Shown here: positions 16,381-24,923 of the stretch, one piece after another
Numbering within the stretch: position 1 is the stretch's first letter
Layout of the letters: each line of letters starts with the position of its first letter
Program-made: the position numbers and the translations under genes
DNA from: Lentisphaerae bacterium GWF2_44_16
GTDB lineage: Bacteria > Verrucomicrobiota > Lentisphaeria > Victivallales > GWF2-45-14
DNA: 46,909 nt
Reading direction: 5' to 3'
Assembly: GCA_001803225.1 (NCBI GenBank)
Contig: MHBF01000068.1
Location: forward strand, 1-46,909
The notes under the pieces: generated by a model
What the model was told of the DNA's origin: nothing
Databases searched by the model: none
What the model saw: only the letters and a program-made list of their open reading frames with translations

Positions 16381-17502
16381 ATGGACGAGACTTTTCAGAA
16401 TGTACACCGATACCAAAAAATAACGGAAAAGATAAAATCGCTCATCAATTCCGGCAAGCTTAAACCCGGCGAAAGGGTGCCGTCCGTAGAAGAAATAAAA
16501 GATACTTACAACGTCAGTCATATCACAGCGATGAGAGTTTTCAAAGACCTCTCATGCGAAGGGCTCATTCATCTGATAAGAGGAAAAGGCTACTTCGTTT
16601 CCGACTCGAAAAGGTCTTCAGTCAATAAGAAGTGTATTGGCGCCATGTTAAGAACATCGCGCATGTACACCTACTTTGATAATTTCCTTAACGATATGAA
16701 CGCCGGCATCCATAGGGAATGCCTTTGCAACGGCTACGACATACTTTATCCACATGCCGTAATATCAATATCAGAAAGCGAACTTTTCATGGATAAAAAC
16801 GCTTCTGAGGAAATAATCAGGGCCGCTGTAAACACTGAAGAAAAAGTTGACGGCTTTATCTTTGACGGCTGCGTACCGGATGACGTCATTGAAAAAATCC
16901 TGGAAAAAGTCAGCAAACCAATTGTAATCGTTGACAGAAAATCAAAACTCCCCGTTGACTCCGTTTATTCCGATAATACAAAGGTTACCAAAGCGACAGC
17001 GGAAATGACAATAAAAATGGGTTATGAACATTTCATAGTCCTGAGAAGCTGTAATCATAAGGCGTCCATCAAAGAACGCGTTTCCGCTTTTCTTGAAACT
17101 CTGAATTCAGCAAAAATATCAAAGTCCAATATACATATAATAGAAGGCTCCAATATAAAGCACTGGGACATTATTTTTCAGGAGTTAATAGAAATCAGAA
17201 AATCACTGCCGGAAAAAGCCAGAATACTGTTGTTTGCCCCGACAGAGTCAACCGCAAGATATTTCTGCGATAAATTTCCTGAATATAATATTACTCCAGG
17301 CAAAGATTTAGGCATCTTGAGCTACGAGGGAAAAAGTTTTGCCTATTACAAGGAGCCTGAGCTGACTACAATAAAAATCGACCCTGACAAAATGGGACGA
17401 AAAGCGGTGAATGTGCTTATAGACAGAATTAGCGGCAAAAACCAGGGAAAAGTTTCAGAACACGTTGTCGAAGTCAACTTATCAATGGGAAAGACAATAT
17501 GA
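16381..17502 (+). CDS. GntR wHTH with LacI-type sugar-binding domain (transcriptional regulator)
   Basis: Residues 1-75 form a GntR winged helix-turn-helix (YQKITEKIKSLINSGKLKPG, SVEEIKDTYNVSHITAMRVF, LIRGKGYFVSD). From about residue 82 the protein has a LacI/GalR-like periplasmic-binding fold: IGAMLRTSRMYTYFDNFLND, KVDGFIFDGCVPDDVIEKIL, PIVIVDRKSKLPVDSVYSDN, and the late KIDPDKMGRKAVNVLIDRI block. It should bind a sugar and control the genes that follow, a pseudopilin (overlapping by 4 bases) and a large beta-helix protein. AAAGGA lies 7 bases before the ATG. This arrangement matches the AraR-like GntR/LacI chimeras known in Firmicutes. Confidence 0.9.
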   Translation: MDETFQNVHRYQKITEKIKSLINSGKLKPGERVPSVEEIKDTYNVSHITAMRVFKDLSCEGLIHLIRGKGYFVSDSKRSSVNKKCIGAMLRTSRMYTYFDNFLNDMNAGIHRECLCNGYDILYPHAVISISESELFMDKNASEEIIRAAVNTEEKVDGFIFDGCVPDDVIEKILEKVSKPIVIVDRKSKLPVDSVYSDNTKVTKATAEMTIKMGYEHFIVLRSCNHKASIKERVSAFLETLNSAKISKSNIHIIEGSNIKHWDIIFQELIEIRKSLPEKARILLFAPTESTARYFCDKFPEYNITPGKDLGILSYEGKSFAYYKEPELTTIKIDPDKMGRKAVNVLIDRISGKNQGKVSEHVVEVNLSMGKTI

Positions 17503-18134
17503 AAAAAAGATATTGGCCCAAATTCACACTGATAGAGTTACTAATTGTTATTTCCATAATAGCTATTCTCGCGGCAATGCTCCTGCCCGCGCTTTCAAGA
17601 GCAAAAAAAGTAACATATAAAAGTTCATGCATGAGCAAACTGAAACAGATCGGCACCGCGTCTTTCTCCTATGCCGATGATTTCAACGGACAGTTTCCCA
17701 TGTATTGGTCCTGTCTCGGGGAAGGCGGATATCTTCCCTACAGCAACTATACGATATCCACAAACGCAGGAGAAGACGCAATTCAGGCTTTTAAGAAAAA
17801 AGCGGCAATTCTTCATTGCCCGGAAGATACTGTTTTCGGGTATATTTCAGGAAACTGGTGGTACTGCACAAGCTATGCCAATAACCACTATCTAAGCCAA
17901 GACCCTGAAGCCCCGAAAATCAGCCGGGGCAAAAATCCGTCCGGCATCATATGGGTAATCGACAGCACATCCAAAAAATTCTCTTCCGCCACCTCATTCT
18001 GTCCATTAAATCTCGGAGGGAACAGGCATTTCAACGGCTGGAATGCCCTATTCGTTGATGGGCATGTAGAATGGGGCACAAGCTCAAAATTTGAGATAGG
18101 TCCCGGTGGAACTAATATTTACCCGGTACAATAG
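17499..18134 (+). CDS. type II secretion/type IV pilin-like pseudopilin (cassette B)
   Basis: The ATG overlaps the TGA of the regulator (ATGA), so translation is coupled. MKKRYWPK precedes [19 protein letters not shown], the pilin-type N-terminal helix; the residue at -1 is Lys, not Gly. The 211-residue product has a globular domain with SYADDFNGQFPMYWSCLG and ends with an exact H-X9-DG motif, RHFNGWNALFVDGHVEW, typical of the numerous Lentisphaerae/Planctomycetes pseudopilins. Its N-terminal helix is almost identical to that of the cassette A pseudopilin, whereas the globular parts differ. It lies between a sugar-responsive regulator and a giant secreted beta-helix protein, suggesting a role in display or export of that protein. 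Confidence 0.88.
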   Translation: MKKRYWPKFTLIELLIVISIIAILAAMLLPALSRAKKVTYKSSCMSKLKQIGTASFSYADDFNGQFPMYWSCLGEGGYLPYSNYTISTNAGEDAIQAFKKKAAILHCPEDTVFGYISGNWWYCTSYANNHYLSQDPEAPKISRGKNPSGIIWVIDSTSKKFSSATSFCPLNLGGNRHFNGWNALFVDGHVEWGTSSKFEIGPGGTNIYPVQ

Positions 18135-18236
18135 AGAAAATATTAAAATCGCAAATGAATGAACCAAAAGAGTTAAAAGACGGTAATATAAGAAATACAG
18201 ATATTTGAAATAAGATACAAAAGGAGAATGAGAAAA

Positions 18237-21200
18237 ATGAAACTGCTGAAAACACTTTTCGCCGGAATTACCCTCTTCGCGCTGAACTGTTACTGCAATG
18301 AGGAAAAGAATCCCGGCCTTGCTGAATTTTCCAAGCCCGCTCAAATAGATGAAAGCAAATACGGCGCAGGTACTCTGAAGGAAACGGGAAAGACTTTTTA
18401 TGTTTCACTTAACGGAGATGATAAAAACGACGGGCTTTCCGAAAATACATCATGGCGGACTGTGCGTTACGCATGTCCTCTGTTAAAAGCGGGAGACACT
18501 CTGATAATATCGGAGGGCGAATACAACGAAAATGAAATGGATATAAACGTCAAAGAAGGCAGCACAGATTTTATGGGAAATTCAGGCCTTCCGGGAAAAC
18601 CGATACGCATTATGGCCGCTCCAAATGCCCGTGTAATAATAAGAGGCGCTAAAAAATTTGTTCTGAACAAAAAATCGGAAGCTGCTCAATTCACTTATGA
18701 AATCTCCTGCAAAGAAAAAACCATCCCTTGCATATGGGAAGCCGGAACCCAGATAAAATTGCAGAATTCCGGTTCCATTGAAAAAACTGAAGAATTGCCT
18801 GGCACGTATTATTACGACACGGAAAAACATAAACTCTATGTTCATTTTACTGACAGCAACTTCTTTCCGGGACGTTCAATATATATTGAAAAATCCAGAG
18901 TGGGACTGCGTATTCACGGCAGTTATGTAGAAGTGAAAGGAATATGGTTCATGAACTACGGCAGCGCCATACTCATGCGCCCTAATTACGTAAATGAACC
19001 CAAAACTAAAGAAGAAAGAGACATAGGAAACAATAAAGCTGAACATATCACCATCGAAGACTGCGGTTTCTTCGCGAATTCTACAGTAGGTATTGAAGCA
19101 TATCAGGTTCAGTGGTGTCTCTTCAAAAATAATATCGGAGAGAAAAACGGCGACAGAGGAACAATAATTACGCACACCGATAAATTTCAGGACAATCTGA
19201 TAAAAGGAAATATATTCGGTTCCTCCGATGAGACCATGCGCCTGATAGGAAGCAACAATGTCAATTACGCAATCAGTCACTATGGCGGCGGAATGGGCGA
19301 AAGAAACCACATAATAGAAAATATTATAGATGACAAACTATCCTTCCGCTGGAAACCGATTTGCAAAGAAAGCATCATGGAAGACAATGTCCTTACCGGC
19401 ATCCTATATATAGAGGGCATTACTCATGACAGAATAACGGTTCCCAAAGAAAGGATAATCATTCGCAATAACGTAATACTTGGAAAAATACACTGGCCCG
19501 GGAACGAATTTGAGAAAAATAATCCTTTCGCAAACAGGCTTGATACGGATAAAATTTTCATCAACAACTTCATGCCGTTCAGCAATGAAAAAACAATAAA
19601 TGAAGCCCTTTTCGCAGATACAGCATACTATGATTACCGCTTACAGGAAGACAGCCCTTTAAAAGGAAAAAGCATGGGCGGCGGTGACGTTGGCAGGCAT
19701 CGTTATCCGCAGGGTAAGGTTCTTTTTGTCGGCGCAAACGGCAACGATACAGCATCAGGACTTAGCATTAAAGGCGCATGGAAATCCCTGAAAAAAGCAG
19801 CGGAGAGCCTTTGTCCCGGCGACACACTTTATATCATGCCCGGAAAATATGATGAAACACTTTCAATATCCGCAAATGGGACAAAGGACGCCCCTGTATT
19901 TATACGTGCGCACAGCAAAGGAAAAGTCCTTCTCAAAGGCGTTAAAATCAATGTACCTGCTATTGTTGAAGGAATAACAGTGTCAGGGGGAACAAACGCT
20001 TTTGACATTAAAGCCCCTGGCGTAACATTGAAACGCTGTACGGCATGCAATGCTCCGGAAAATGGAATATCGGCACAGAACGCAAAAGATTTATCCATCA
20101 GCAACTGCACCATCACCGGAAACAAAACTGGTATTACACTTAAAAATTCAAAAGAAGCTTCAATCAGGGATTCCATAATAGCGTTTAATAAAAACGAACT
20201 GGAAATATCGGAAGATTCAAAGCAGGGCTATCATGCGGGCCACAACATATATTATGGCGACAACATTGATAAAAATAAATTTGCCGGAGAATTCGGAAGC
20301 ATTGTCGCCGATCCGCTTTTCGTCAATGCTAAAAACAGCGACTACCGCATTGCGTGGAACAGTCCCGCGGCATCCGTTGATGCCTTCAACTCTCCCGCGG
20401 GAGCGGCAACTGTCTCAGGGAAACCTCTGCAAATTTCGGATATCAGCGCAAACTTCATAAATGCGGATTCCGCCGTAATAAAATGGAAAACACCCGTTGA
20501 TGATACCACCGCTTATGTTGAATACTGGAAGAAAGGCAAAACAAAAAAACAGCGTTCCAATGACCCTGAACAAGGGACAAAACATATTGCCGGCCTTTCG
20601 GAACTTGAAAAAGACAGCGTTTACGAATTCCGAATACACGCGGCAGGGCGCAGAGGCGGACACGCTGTCAGCGAGGTGAAGGAATTCAGGACGAAAAAGG
20701 AGATAAGACTCCCCGCGACATATTATCTCTCTCCTGACGGCAATGACAATGCGGATGGAAAAAGCTTGAAGACCGCATGGAAAACAATAAGCAACGCGTG
20801 TGAAGCCGCCAATCCAGGCGACACCATTCTGATAAATCCGGGAAAATATACAAATGCCATAATACCACTGAAAACAGGGCTCCCCGGAAAACCGATAACC
20901 TTCAAAAAGAACGGAAAAGGACAGGCAATACTGGACGGCAATGGCGTGTTGTCCCCGATTGTATATCTGGAAAAGAAAAACCATATCGTGATTGACGGCC
21001 TTACTTTCGATAATCTGGAAGCCAAGAACAGAAACGGTGTAATAAAACTCTCCCATTGTAAGGATATAAAGATACTGAATTGCAGGGCCGGAAATCAGAA
21101 AGCGGTCAGCTGGCTGAGCGGTCCATTCTTTCGCGCAAATGGATCACGTGATTTGACTGTAGAAAGAAATGTATGCTGGGGCTCAGATTATCCGATAGCC

Positions 21201-21635
21201 ATCGGTGAAAGCGAAAATGTGCTGATTAAAAATAACACTATAGTCGATGGAACTATGTGGGCTTGCAGTATATGGGGAGGAAACAATATCAGCATTATCA
21301 ACAATCTCTGGTACAGGCCGTGCATACCCATAAAATCAAACCAGGCAATATCTTTCACTGGAATATCAAAAACAAAAATCATCTGTGATTACAACCTTTT
21401 CTATTCCCCATGTCCCAACCACAAAGTCGGCTGGATAAGAAACACTTTAGGCGAAACACTCATTACAGGAGACAGTCTCAAACAATGGCAGGAACAGACG
21501 GAATACGACAAGCACAGTATTCAGGCTGACCCGCTTTTCGTTGACTATGAAAAAGGAGATTTCCGTCTGAAAGAAAACAGCCCGGCCATCGGCAAGGGAA
21601 AAGACGGCGAAACAATTGGGGCGTCTTGCAAATAA
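18237..21635 (+). CDS. giant secreted protein with three parallel beta-helix modules and one FN3 domain
   Basis: A signal peptide (MKLLKTLFAGITLFALNCYC) is followed by three copies of the same plan: a DUF1565-like start of type 'YVSxxGxDxxxGxxxxxxWRTxxxA ... GDTLxIxxGxY', then right-handed beta-helix rungs. The starts lie near residues 53, 492 and 826. A fibronectin type III domain (SDISANFINADSAVIKWKT ... SVYEFRIHAAG) separates modules 2 and 3. Such proteins bind or cleave pectin, alginate or similar polymers outside the cell. An in-frame ATG at 18228 lies only 1 base from the AAGGAG site; the ATG at 18237, 10 bases away, is better and gives a cleaner signal peptide. It is the third gene of the regulator-pseudopilin cassette, about 100 bases after the pseudopilin. 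Confidence 0.82.
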   Translation: MKLLKTLFAGITLFALNCYCNEEKNPGLAEFSKPAQIDESKYGAGTLKETGKTFYVSLNGDDKNDGLSENTSWRTVRYACPLLKAGDTLIISEGEYNENEMDINVKEGSTDFMGNSGLPGKPIRIMAAPNARVIIRGAKKFVLNKKSEAAQFTYEISCKEKTIPCIWEAGTQIKLQNSGSIEKTEELPGTYYYDTEKHKLYVHFTDSNFFPGRSIYIEKSRVGLRIHGSYVEVKGIWFMNYGSAILMRPNYVNEPKTKEERDIGNNKAEHITIEDCGFFANSTVGIEAYQVQWCLFKNNIGEKNGDRGTIITHTDKFQDNLIKGNIFGSSDETMRLIGSNNVNYAISHYGGGMGERNHIIENIIDDKLSFRWKPICKESIMEDNVLTGILYIEGITHDRITVPKERIIIRNNVILGKIHWPGNEFEKNNPFANRLDTDKIFINNFMPFSNEKTINEALFADTAYYDYRLQEDSPLKGKSMGGGDVGRHRYPQGKVLFVGANGNDTASGLSIKGAWKSLKKAAESLCPGDTLYIMPGKYDETLSISANGTKDAPVFIRAHSKGKVLLKGVKINVPAIVEGITVSGGTNAFDIKAPGVTLKRCTACNAPENGISAQNAKDLSISNCTITGNKTGITLKNSKEASIRDSIIAFNKNELEISEDSKQGYHAGHNIYYGDNIDKNKFAGEFGSIVADPLFVNAKNSDYRIAWNSPAASVDAFNSPAGAATVSGKPLQISDISANFINADSAVIKWKTPVDDTTAYVEYWKKGKTKKQRSNDPEQGTKHIAGLSELEKDSVYEFRIHAAGRRGGHAVSEVKEFRTKKEIRLPATYYLSPDGNDNADGKSLKTAWKTISNACEAANPGDTILINPGKYTNAIIPLKTGLPGKPITFKKNGKGQAILDGNGVLSPIVYLEKKNHIVIDGLTFDNLEAKNRNGVIKLSHCKDIKILNCRAGNQKAVSWLSGPFFRANGSRDLTVERNVCWGSDYPIAIGESENVLIKNNTIVDGTMWACSIWGGNNISIINNLWYRPCIPIKSNQAISFTGISKTKIICDYNLFYSPCPNHKVGWIRNTLGETLITGDSLKQWQEQTEYDKHSIQADPLFVDYEKGDFRLKENSPAIGKGKDGETIGASCK

Positions 21636-21675
21636 GAAAAAGCAAGTCTTTGAAACTGCGAAAAGAAAACGAAAT

Positions 21676-21708
21676 AAGAGGTGGATTGTTTTATCCAATC
21701 CGCCTCTT
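21676..21708. terminator. bidirectional terminator between convergent genes
   Basis: A 13-base-pair stem with one G-U pair and a 7-base loop lies in the 77-base gap between the beta-helix gene (+) and priA (-). On the minus strand it is followed by a T-containing tract (ATTTCGTTTTC); on the plus strand no T-run follows, so it may serve priA better. Confidence 0.6.
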
Positions 21709-21712
21709 GTGA

Positions 21713-23932
21713 TTACATCAGGCTGAGGGCATCGACGTCAACATACATTTCCACGCCTTTCGGCTTCTGTTCATGAAGGACTTTTTCACGGAGATATTCG
21801 CGGAATTTTTTAAGGGAAGCACCCCTGAATATCATGATATATCTGTATTTTTTACTGATGCGTTCAATTGGCGCCGGCACAGGATCGGAAACTATTATAT
21901 CCTTATTCAGGGCGGGCTTCAGAGATTCCATAAAACGCTTCGAGAATTCAGCTACGGCGTTTGCGTCTTCGCCACGAAAATGCACGGCTATAAGGTGAGA
22001 CGACGGCGGATAAAGAAGCTCGTTCCTCACTTCGATTTCCTCCTCGTAAAAGTTTCTGAAATCATGATTGACCGCGTACTGTATGGACGGATTCATCGGG
22101 TTAAGGGTCTGGATCAGCACCTCCCCTTTTATTTCACCGCGCCCTGCCCTGCCCGCGACTTGTGTCAGAAGCTGAAATGTCCGTTCCTCCGCTCTGAAGT
22201 CGGGAATGAAAAGACTGAGGTCGGCGTTAATTATTCCCACCAATGTAACATTGGGAAAATGAAGCCCTTTGGCAATCATCTGCGTGCCGATGAGTATATC
22301 TATATTGCCCTTGTGAAAATCATCAAAAACTTTCTCGTAAGACGCCGGATTTCTCATGGTATCCGAATCCATTCTGCTGACGCGCGCGCCCTTGAAAAAC
22401 TCGACGGCGTAAGTTTCAATTTTTTCAGTGCCAATTCCAGTATAGCGGATATCGGCGGCATCACATTGAGGGCATGCGCTGAATGCCTGTATTGCCGCTC
22501 CGCAGAGATGACATGAAAGGCTCTCTGTTTTGCGGTGATATGTATAAGCCACAGAACAATCAGGACATTGCGCCACATAACCGCAGCGCATGCATATCAT
22601 CTGCCTGGCAAAACCTCTTTTATTGAGGAAAAGTATTGTCTGTTCACCCGATGAAAGCCTATTGCGAACGGCACTTATCAATTCCTTTGAGAAAAAACGG
22701 AACATTTTCCCGTCCGAATTTTCCTTTCGCAAATCGACTATCCGCATGGACGGGAGTATACAGTTGTCGGCCCGTCGCGTAAGTTCAGCAAGAGCATATT
22801 TTCCGGACAACGCGTTATGATAAGATTCGAAAGACGGAGTGGCAGAACCCAGTACCACCACCGCTTTTTCCATATACCCGCGCATTACGGCGACGTCGCG
22901 GGCGTGATAACGAGGGGCCTCGCTCTGTTTATAGGAATTTTCGTGTTCCTCATCCACTATTATAAGACCGAGGTCTCTGAACGGAGCGAAAAGAGCAGAG
23001 CGCGCCCCTACAACAATTTTCACTTTCCCCTCAAATACCCTCATCCACGCATCAAAGCGTTCCCCCTCGCTCAACATGCTGTGCATTACACAGACATCTT
23101 CTCCAAAACGCGCGCGGAAGCGGCTCACGGTCTGAGGGGTGAGGGATATTTCAGGCACAAGCACGATAGAGGATTTCCCCATTTCCAACGCTCTCTGAAT
23201 GGCTTGAAGATAAACTTCCGTTTTGCCGCTTCCCGTAACACCGTGAAGCAGTACGGTATGCTGTTTTTGATGTTTCCGCATAAGGCCGTAAATAAGCTTG
23301 AGGGCGGCGGCCTGTTCGTCTGTAGGTATCGCAGGCCGCGAAGGAAGTATCTCAACATTTTCGTAGGGGTCTCTCTGGATTGTTCTTTTTTCTACCGCGA
23401 CGAGCCCGGATTTCACGAGGGCCTTCAGCACGGATTTTCCGGCACCGGCCTCCCTCAGAAGCTGGTCCGCGCCAAGAGACGTATGCTGAAAAAGGATTTT
23501 TATTATATTAACCTGGGCTTTGCGTCTGCTTGAATTTTCGATCAGAAATTTCTGGGCCTTTTCGGGTTCGGCAAGAGAATAGATTGACAAAGATTTGTGT
23601 TTGATTTTGCCGCTTCTGACGGCGCATGGAAGAAGCGCGCTGACTGCTTTTTCCCTTGAACAACAGTAATATTCGGAAATCCATTTCCCCAGAGCAATGA
23701 GGTTTTCCGGTATTTCAGGATGTGAAGCGCATACGGAGCTTAGTTCCTTAAGTTCCGAAAAAGCAAATTTTGAAGAGTCCGTGACTGAAACAACATATCC
23801 GCGCCTGGAACTTCTACCAAAAGGGACATTCACCTGCACACCGGCGCGGACAGTGGAAAGAAGTTCCTTGGGAATAATATAATCAAAAACTCTGTCCAAG
23901 GATAAATTTACTATGACTTTGGCAATTCGCAT
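21713..23932 (-). CDS. priA: primosomal replication restart helicase PriA
   Basis: The 739-residue protein has full PriA architecture: an N-terminal 3'-DNA-binding domain (NLSLDRVFDYIIPKEL, GVQVNVPFGRSSRRGYVV), a helicase domain with Walker A GVTGSGKTEVYLQ and Walker B VDEEHENSYKQ, the paired zinc-binding cysteines (CMRCGYVAQCPDCS ... CHLCGAA ... CPQCD), motifs V-VI (GTQMIAKGLHFPNVTLVG, QVAGRAGRG) and the C-terminal domain. PriA reloads the replisome at stalled forks. It starts 68 bases after the second exbD and has no strong ribosome site of its own, so it may ride on the upstream envelope operon. Confidence 0.96.
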   Translation of the reverse strand: MRIAKVIVNLSLDRVFDYIIPKELLSTVRAGVQVNVPFGRSSRRGYVVSVTDSSKFAFSELKELSSVCASHPEIPENLIALGKWISEYYCCSREKAVSALLPCAVRSGKIKHKSLSIYSLAEPEKAQKFLIENSSRRKAQVNIIKILFQHTSLGADQLLREAGAGKSVLKALVKSGLVAVEKRTIQRDPYENVEILPSRPAIPTDEQAAALKLIYGLMRKHQKQHTVLLHGVTGSGKTEVYLQAIQRALEMGKSSIVLVPEISLTPQTVSRFRARFGEDVCVMHSMLSEGERFDAWMRVFEGKVKIVVGARSALFAPFRDLGLIIVDEEHENSYKQSEAPRYHARDVAVMRGYMEKAVVVLGSATPSFESYHNALSGKYALAELTRRADNCILPSMRIVDLRKENSDGKMFRFFSKELISAVRNRLSSGEQTILFLNKRGFARQMICMRCGYVAQCPDCSVAYTYHRKTESLSCHLCGAAIQAFSACPQCDAADIRYTGIGTEKIETYAVEFFKGARVSRMDSDTMRNPASYEKVFDDFHKGNIDILIGTQMIAKGLHFPNVTLVGIINADLSLFIPDFRAEERTFQLLTQVAGRAGRGEIKGEVLIQTLNPMNPSIQYAVNHDFRNFYEEEIEVRNELLYPPSSHLIAVHFRGEDANAVAEFSKRFMESLKPALNKDIIVSDPVPAPIERISKKYRYIMIFRGASLKKFREYLREKVLHEQKPKGVEMYVDVDALSLM

Positions 23933-24000
23933 AAAGAGACACCGGCACTAAATATGAATGGAGCAATGAAATGTCTCCCTGATTTTGCTTTCCCCGGCAA

Positions 24001-24453
24001 TCAGTTGTTATTCTTGACGAATCTTACAGTCGGGTCATTCAGCAAATTCAGCTTTGAAAGACCGGCCTCATTACAGGCGTCAAGTATGCGTATCAGCTTT
24101 TTATGCCGCGCATTCGGATCACAGTTAATGATAACCGTGATATCGGGGTCTGTTTTTGCCGTTTCGATCAAAGTCTCCTTGAGGTCACTGAAATACCATG
24201 GGCGTCCGTTCAGATAATAGACATTATCTCCTTCGGCCCCGTTTACTTTAAACACGTCAATAGTAAAAAGCTGTACGGGCTTATCTGATTTTGAAGAACC
24301 CGGCGCAGGCAAATTCACTCCAAGAAGCGTATCTTCAATAATAGGCTTCTGGGTTGCGATGAAGTAAATCAGAAGGAGGAATACGACGTCCATCATGGCG
24401 GAAAGCGGTACATTTGCCTCTTCAATTTTCCTCTTCATTCTTTTTCTTGCCAT
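24001..24453 (-). CDS. exbD: ExbD/TolR-family protein (second copy)
   Basis: This 150-residue protein has the ExbD/TolR layout: a short charged cytoplasmic start (MARKRMKRKIEEANVPLSAM), one transmembrane helix with the conserved proton-path Asp (MMDVVFLLLIYFIAT, D22), and a periplasmic domain (DPDITVIINCDPNARHKKLI). Paired with ExbB it converts proton flow into work on the outer membrane. It lies 17 bases after the first exbD and is clearly a paralogue of it, with a longer insert after the helix. TTGGAG lies 7 bases before the ATG. Confidence 0.92.
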   Translation of the reverse strand: MARKRMKRKIEEANVPLSAMMDVVFLLLIYFIATQKPIIEDTLLGVNLPAPGSSKSDKPVQLFTIDVFKVNGAEGDNVYYLNGRPWYFSDLKETLIETAKTDPDITVIINCDPNARHKKLIRILDACNEAGLSKLNLLNDPTVRFVKNNN

Positions 24454-24470
24454 TTTTCAACTCCAATAAC

Positions 24471-24902
24471 TTATTTTTCTTTATCCATTATTACCGCATT
24501 GAATTTGACGCGATAGAGCCTGGTTTCGGTAATTGCCTGCATGACATTTTTGATATATTCATGCTGGACATTTCTGTCGCCGCGGATGATAATGGGGATG
24601 TCATTGCCCCATTTCGAGGCGGCTGAATTCAACTGCGCGGTTATCTGTTTCAAATTCGCGGGCATCATTCCAACGTTTATCGTACCGTCATTTCTGACGT
24701 TTATGGTAAAGCTGCGCGGGTCTTTTTTGGTCAGAGGTTTGCCGTGAGGCGCGTTTGCCAGTGATACCTGTTCATCCTCGATTTCCTTGTCTATCGCCGC
24801 TGTAACAACAAAGAATATAATCAGAAGAAATACGATATCCATCATGGCAGAAAGAGGCACCGAAGCCTCTTCACCTTCTTTTCTTTTCGATTTGCGGGCC
24901 AT
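24471..24902 (-). CDS. exbD: ExbD/TolR-family protein (first copy)
   Basis: It starts MARKSKRKEGEEASVPLSAM, then the transmembrane helix MMDIVFLLIIFFVVTA with the conserved Asp, then a periplasmic domain ending with the RGDRNVQHEYIKNVM block common to ExbD proteins. Length 143 residues. It follows exbB by 21 bases with AGGA 9 bases before the ATG and precedes a second exbD. Two different ExbD subunits with one ExbB is common in Gram-negative bacteria that run accessory envelope motors. Confidence 0.93.
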   Translation of the reverse strand: MARKSKRKEGEEASVPLSAMMDIVFLLIIFFVVTAAIDKEIEDEQVSLANAPHGKPLTKKDPRSFTINVRNDGTINVGMMPANLKQITAQLNSAASKWGNDIPIIIRGDRNVQHEYIKNVMQAITETRLYRVKFNAVIMDKEK

Positions 24903-24923
24903 AATTAGAATCCTATTTTAGGT

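Noticed and set aside
21773-22516. 247-codon open frame on the plus strand inside priA
   Set aside because: Antisense to a complete, well-conserved priA, no recognisable domain; a long chance frame. The same holds for the 238-codon frame at 22817-23533.
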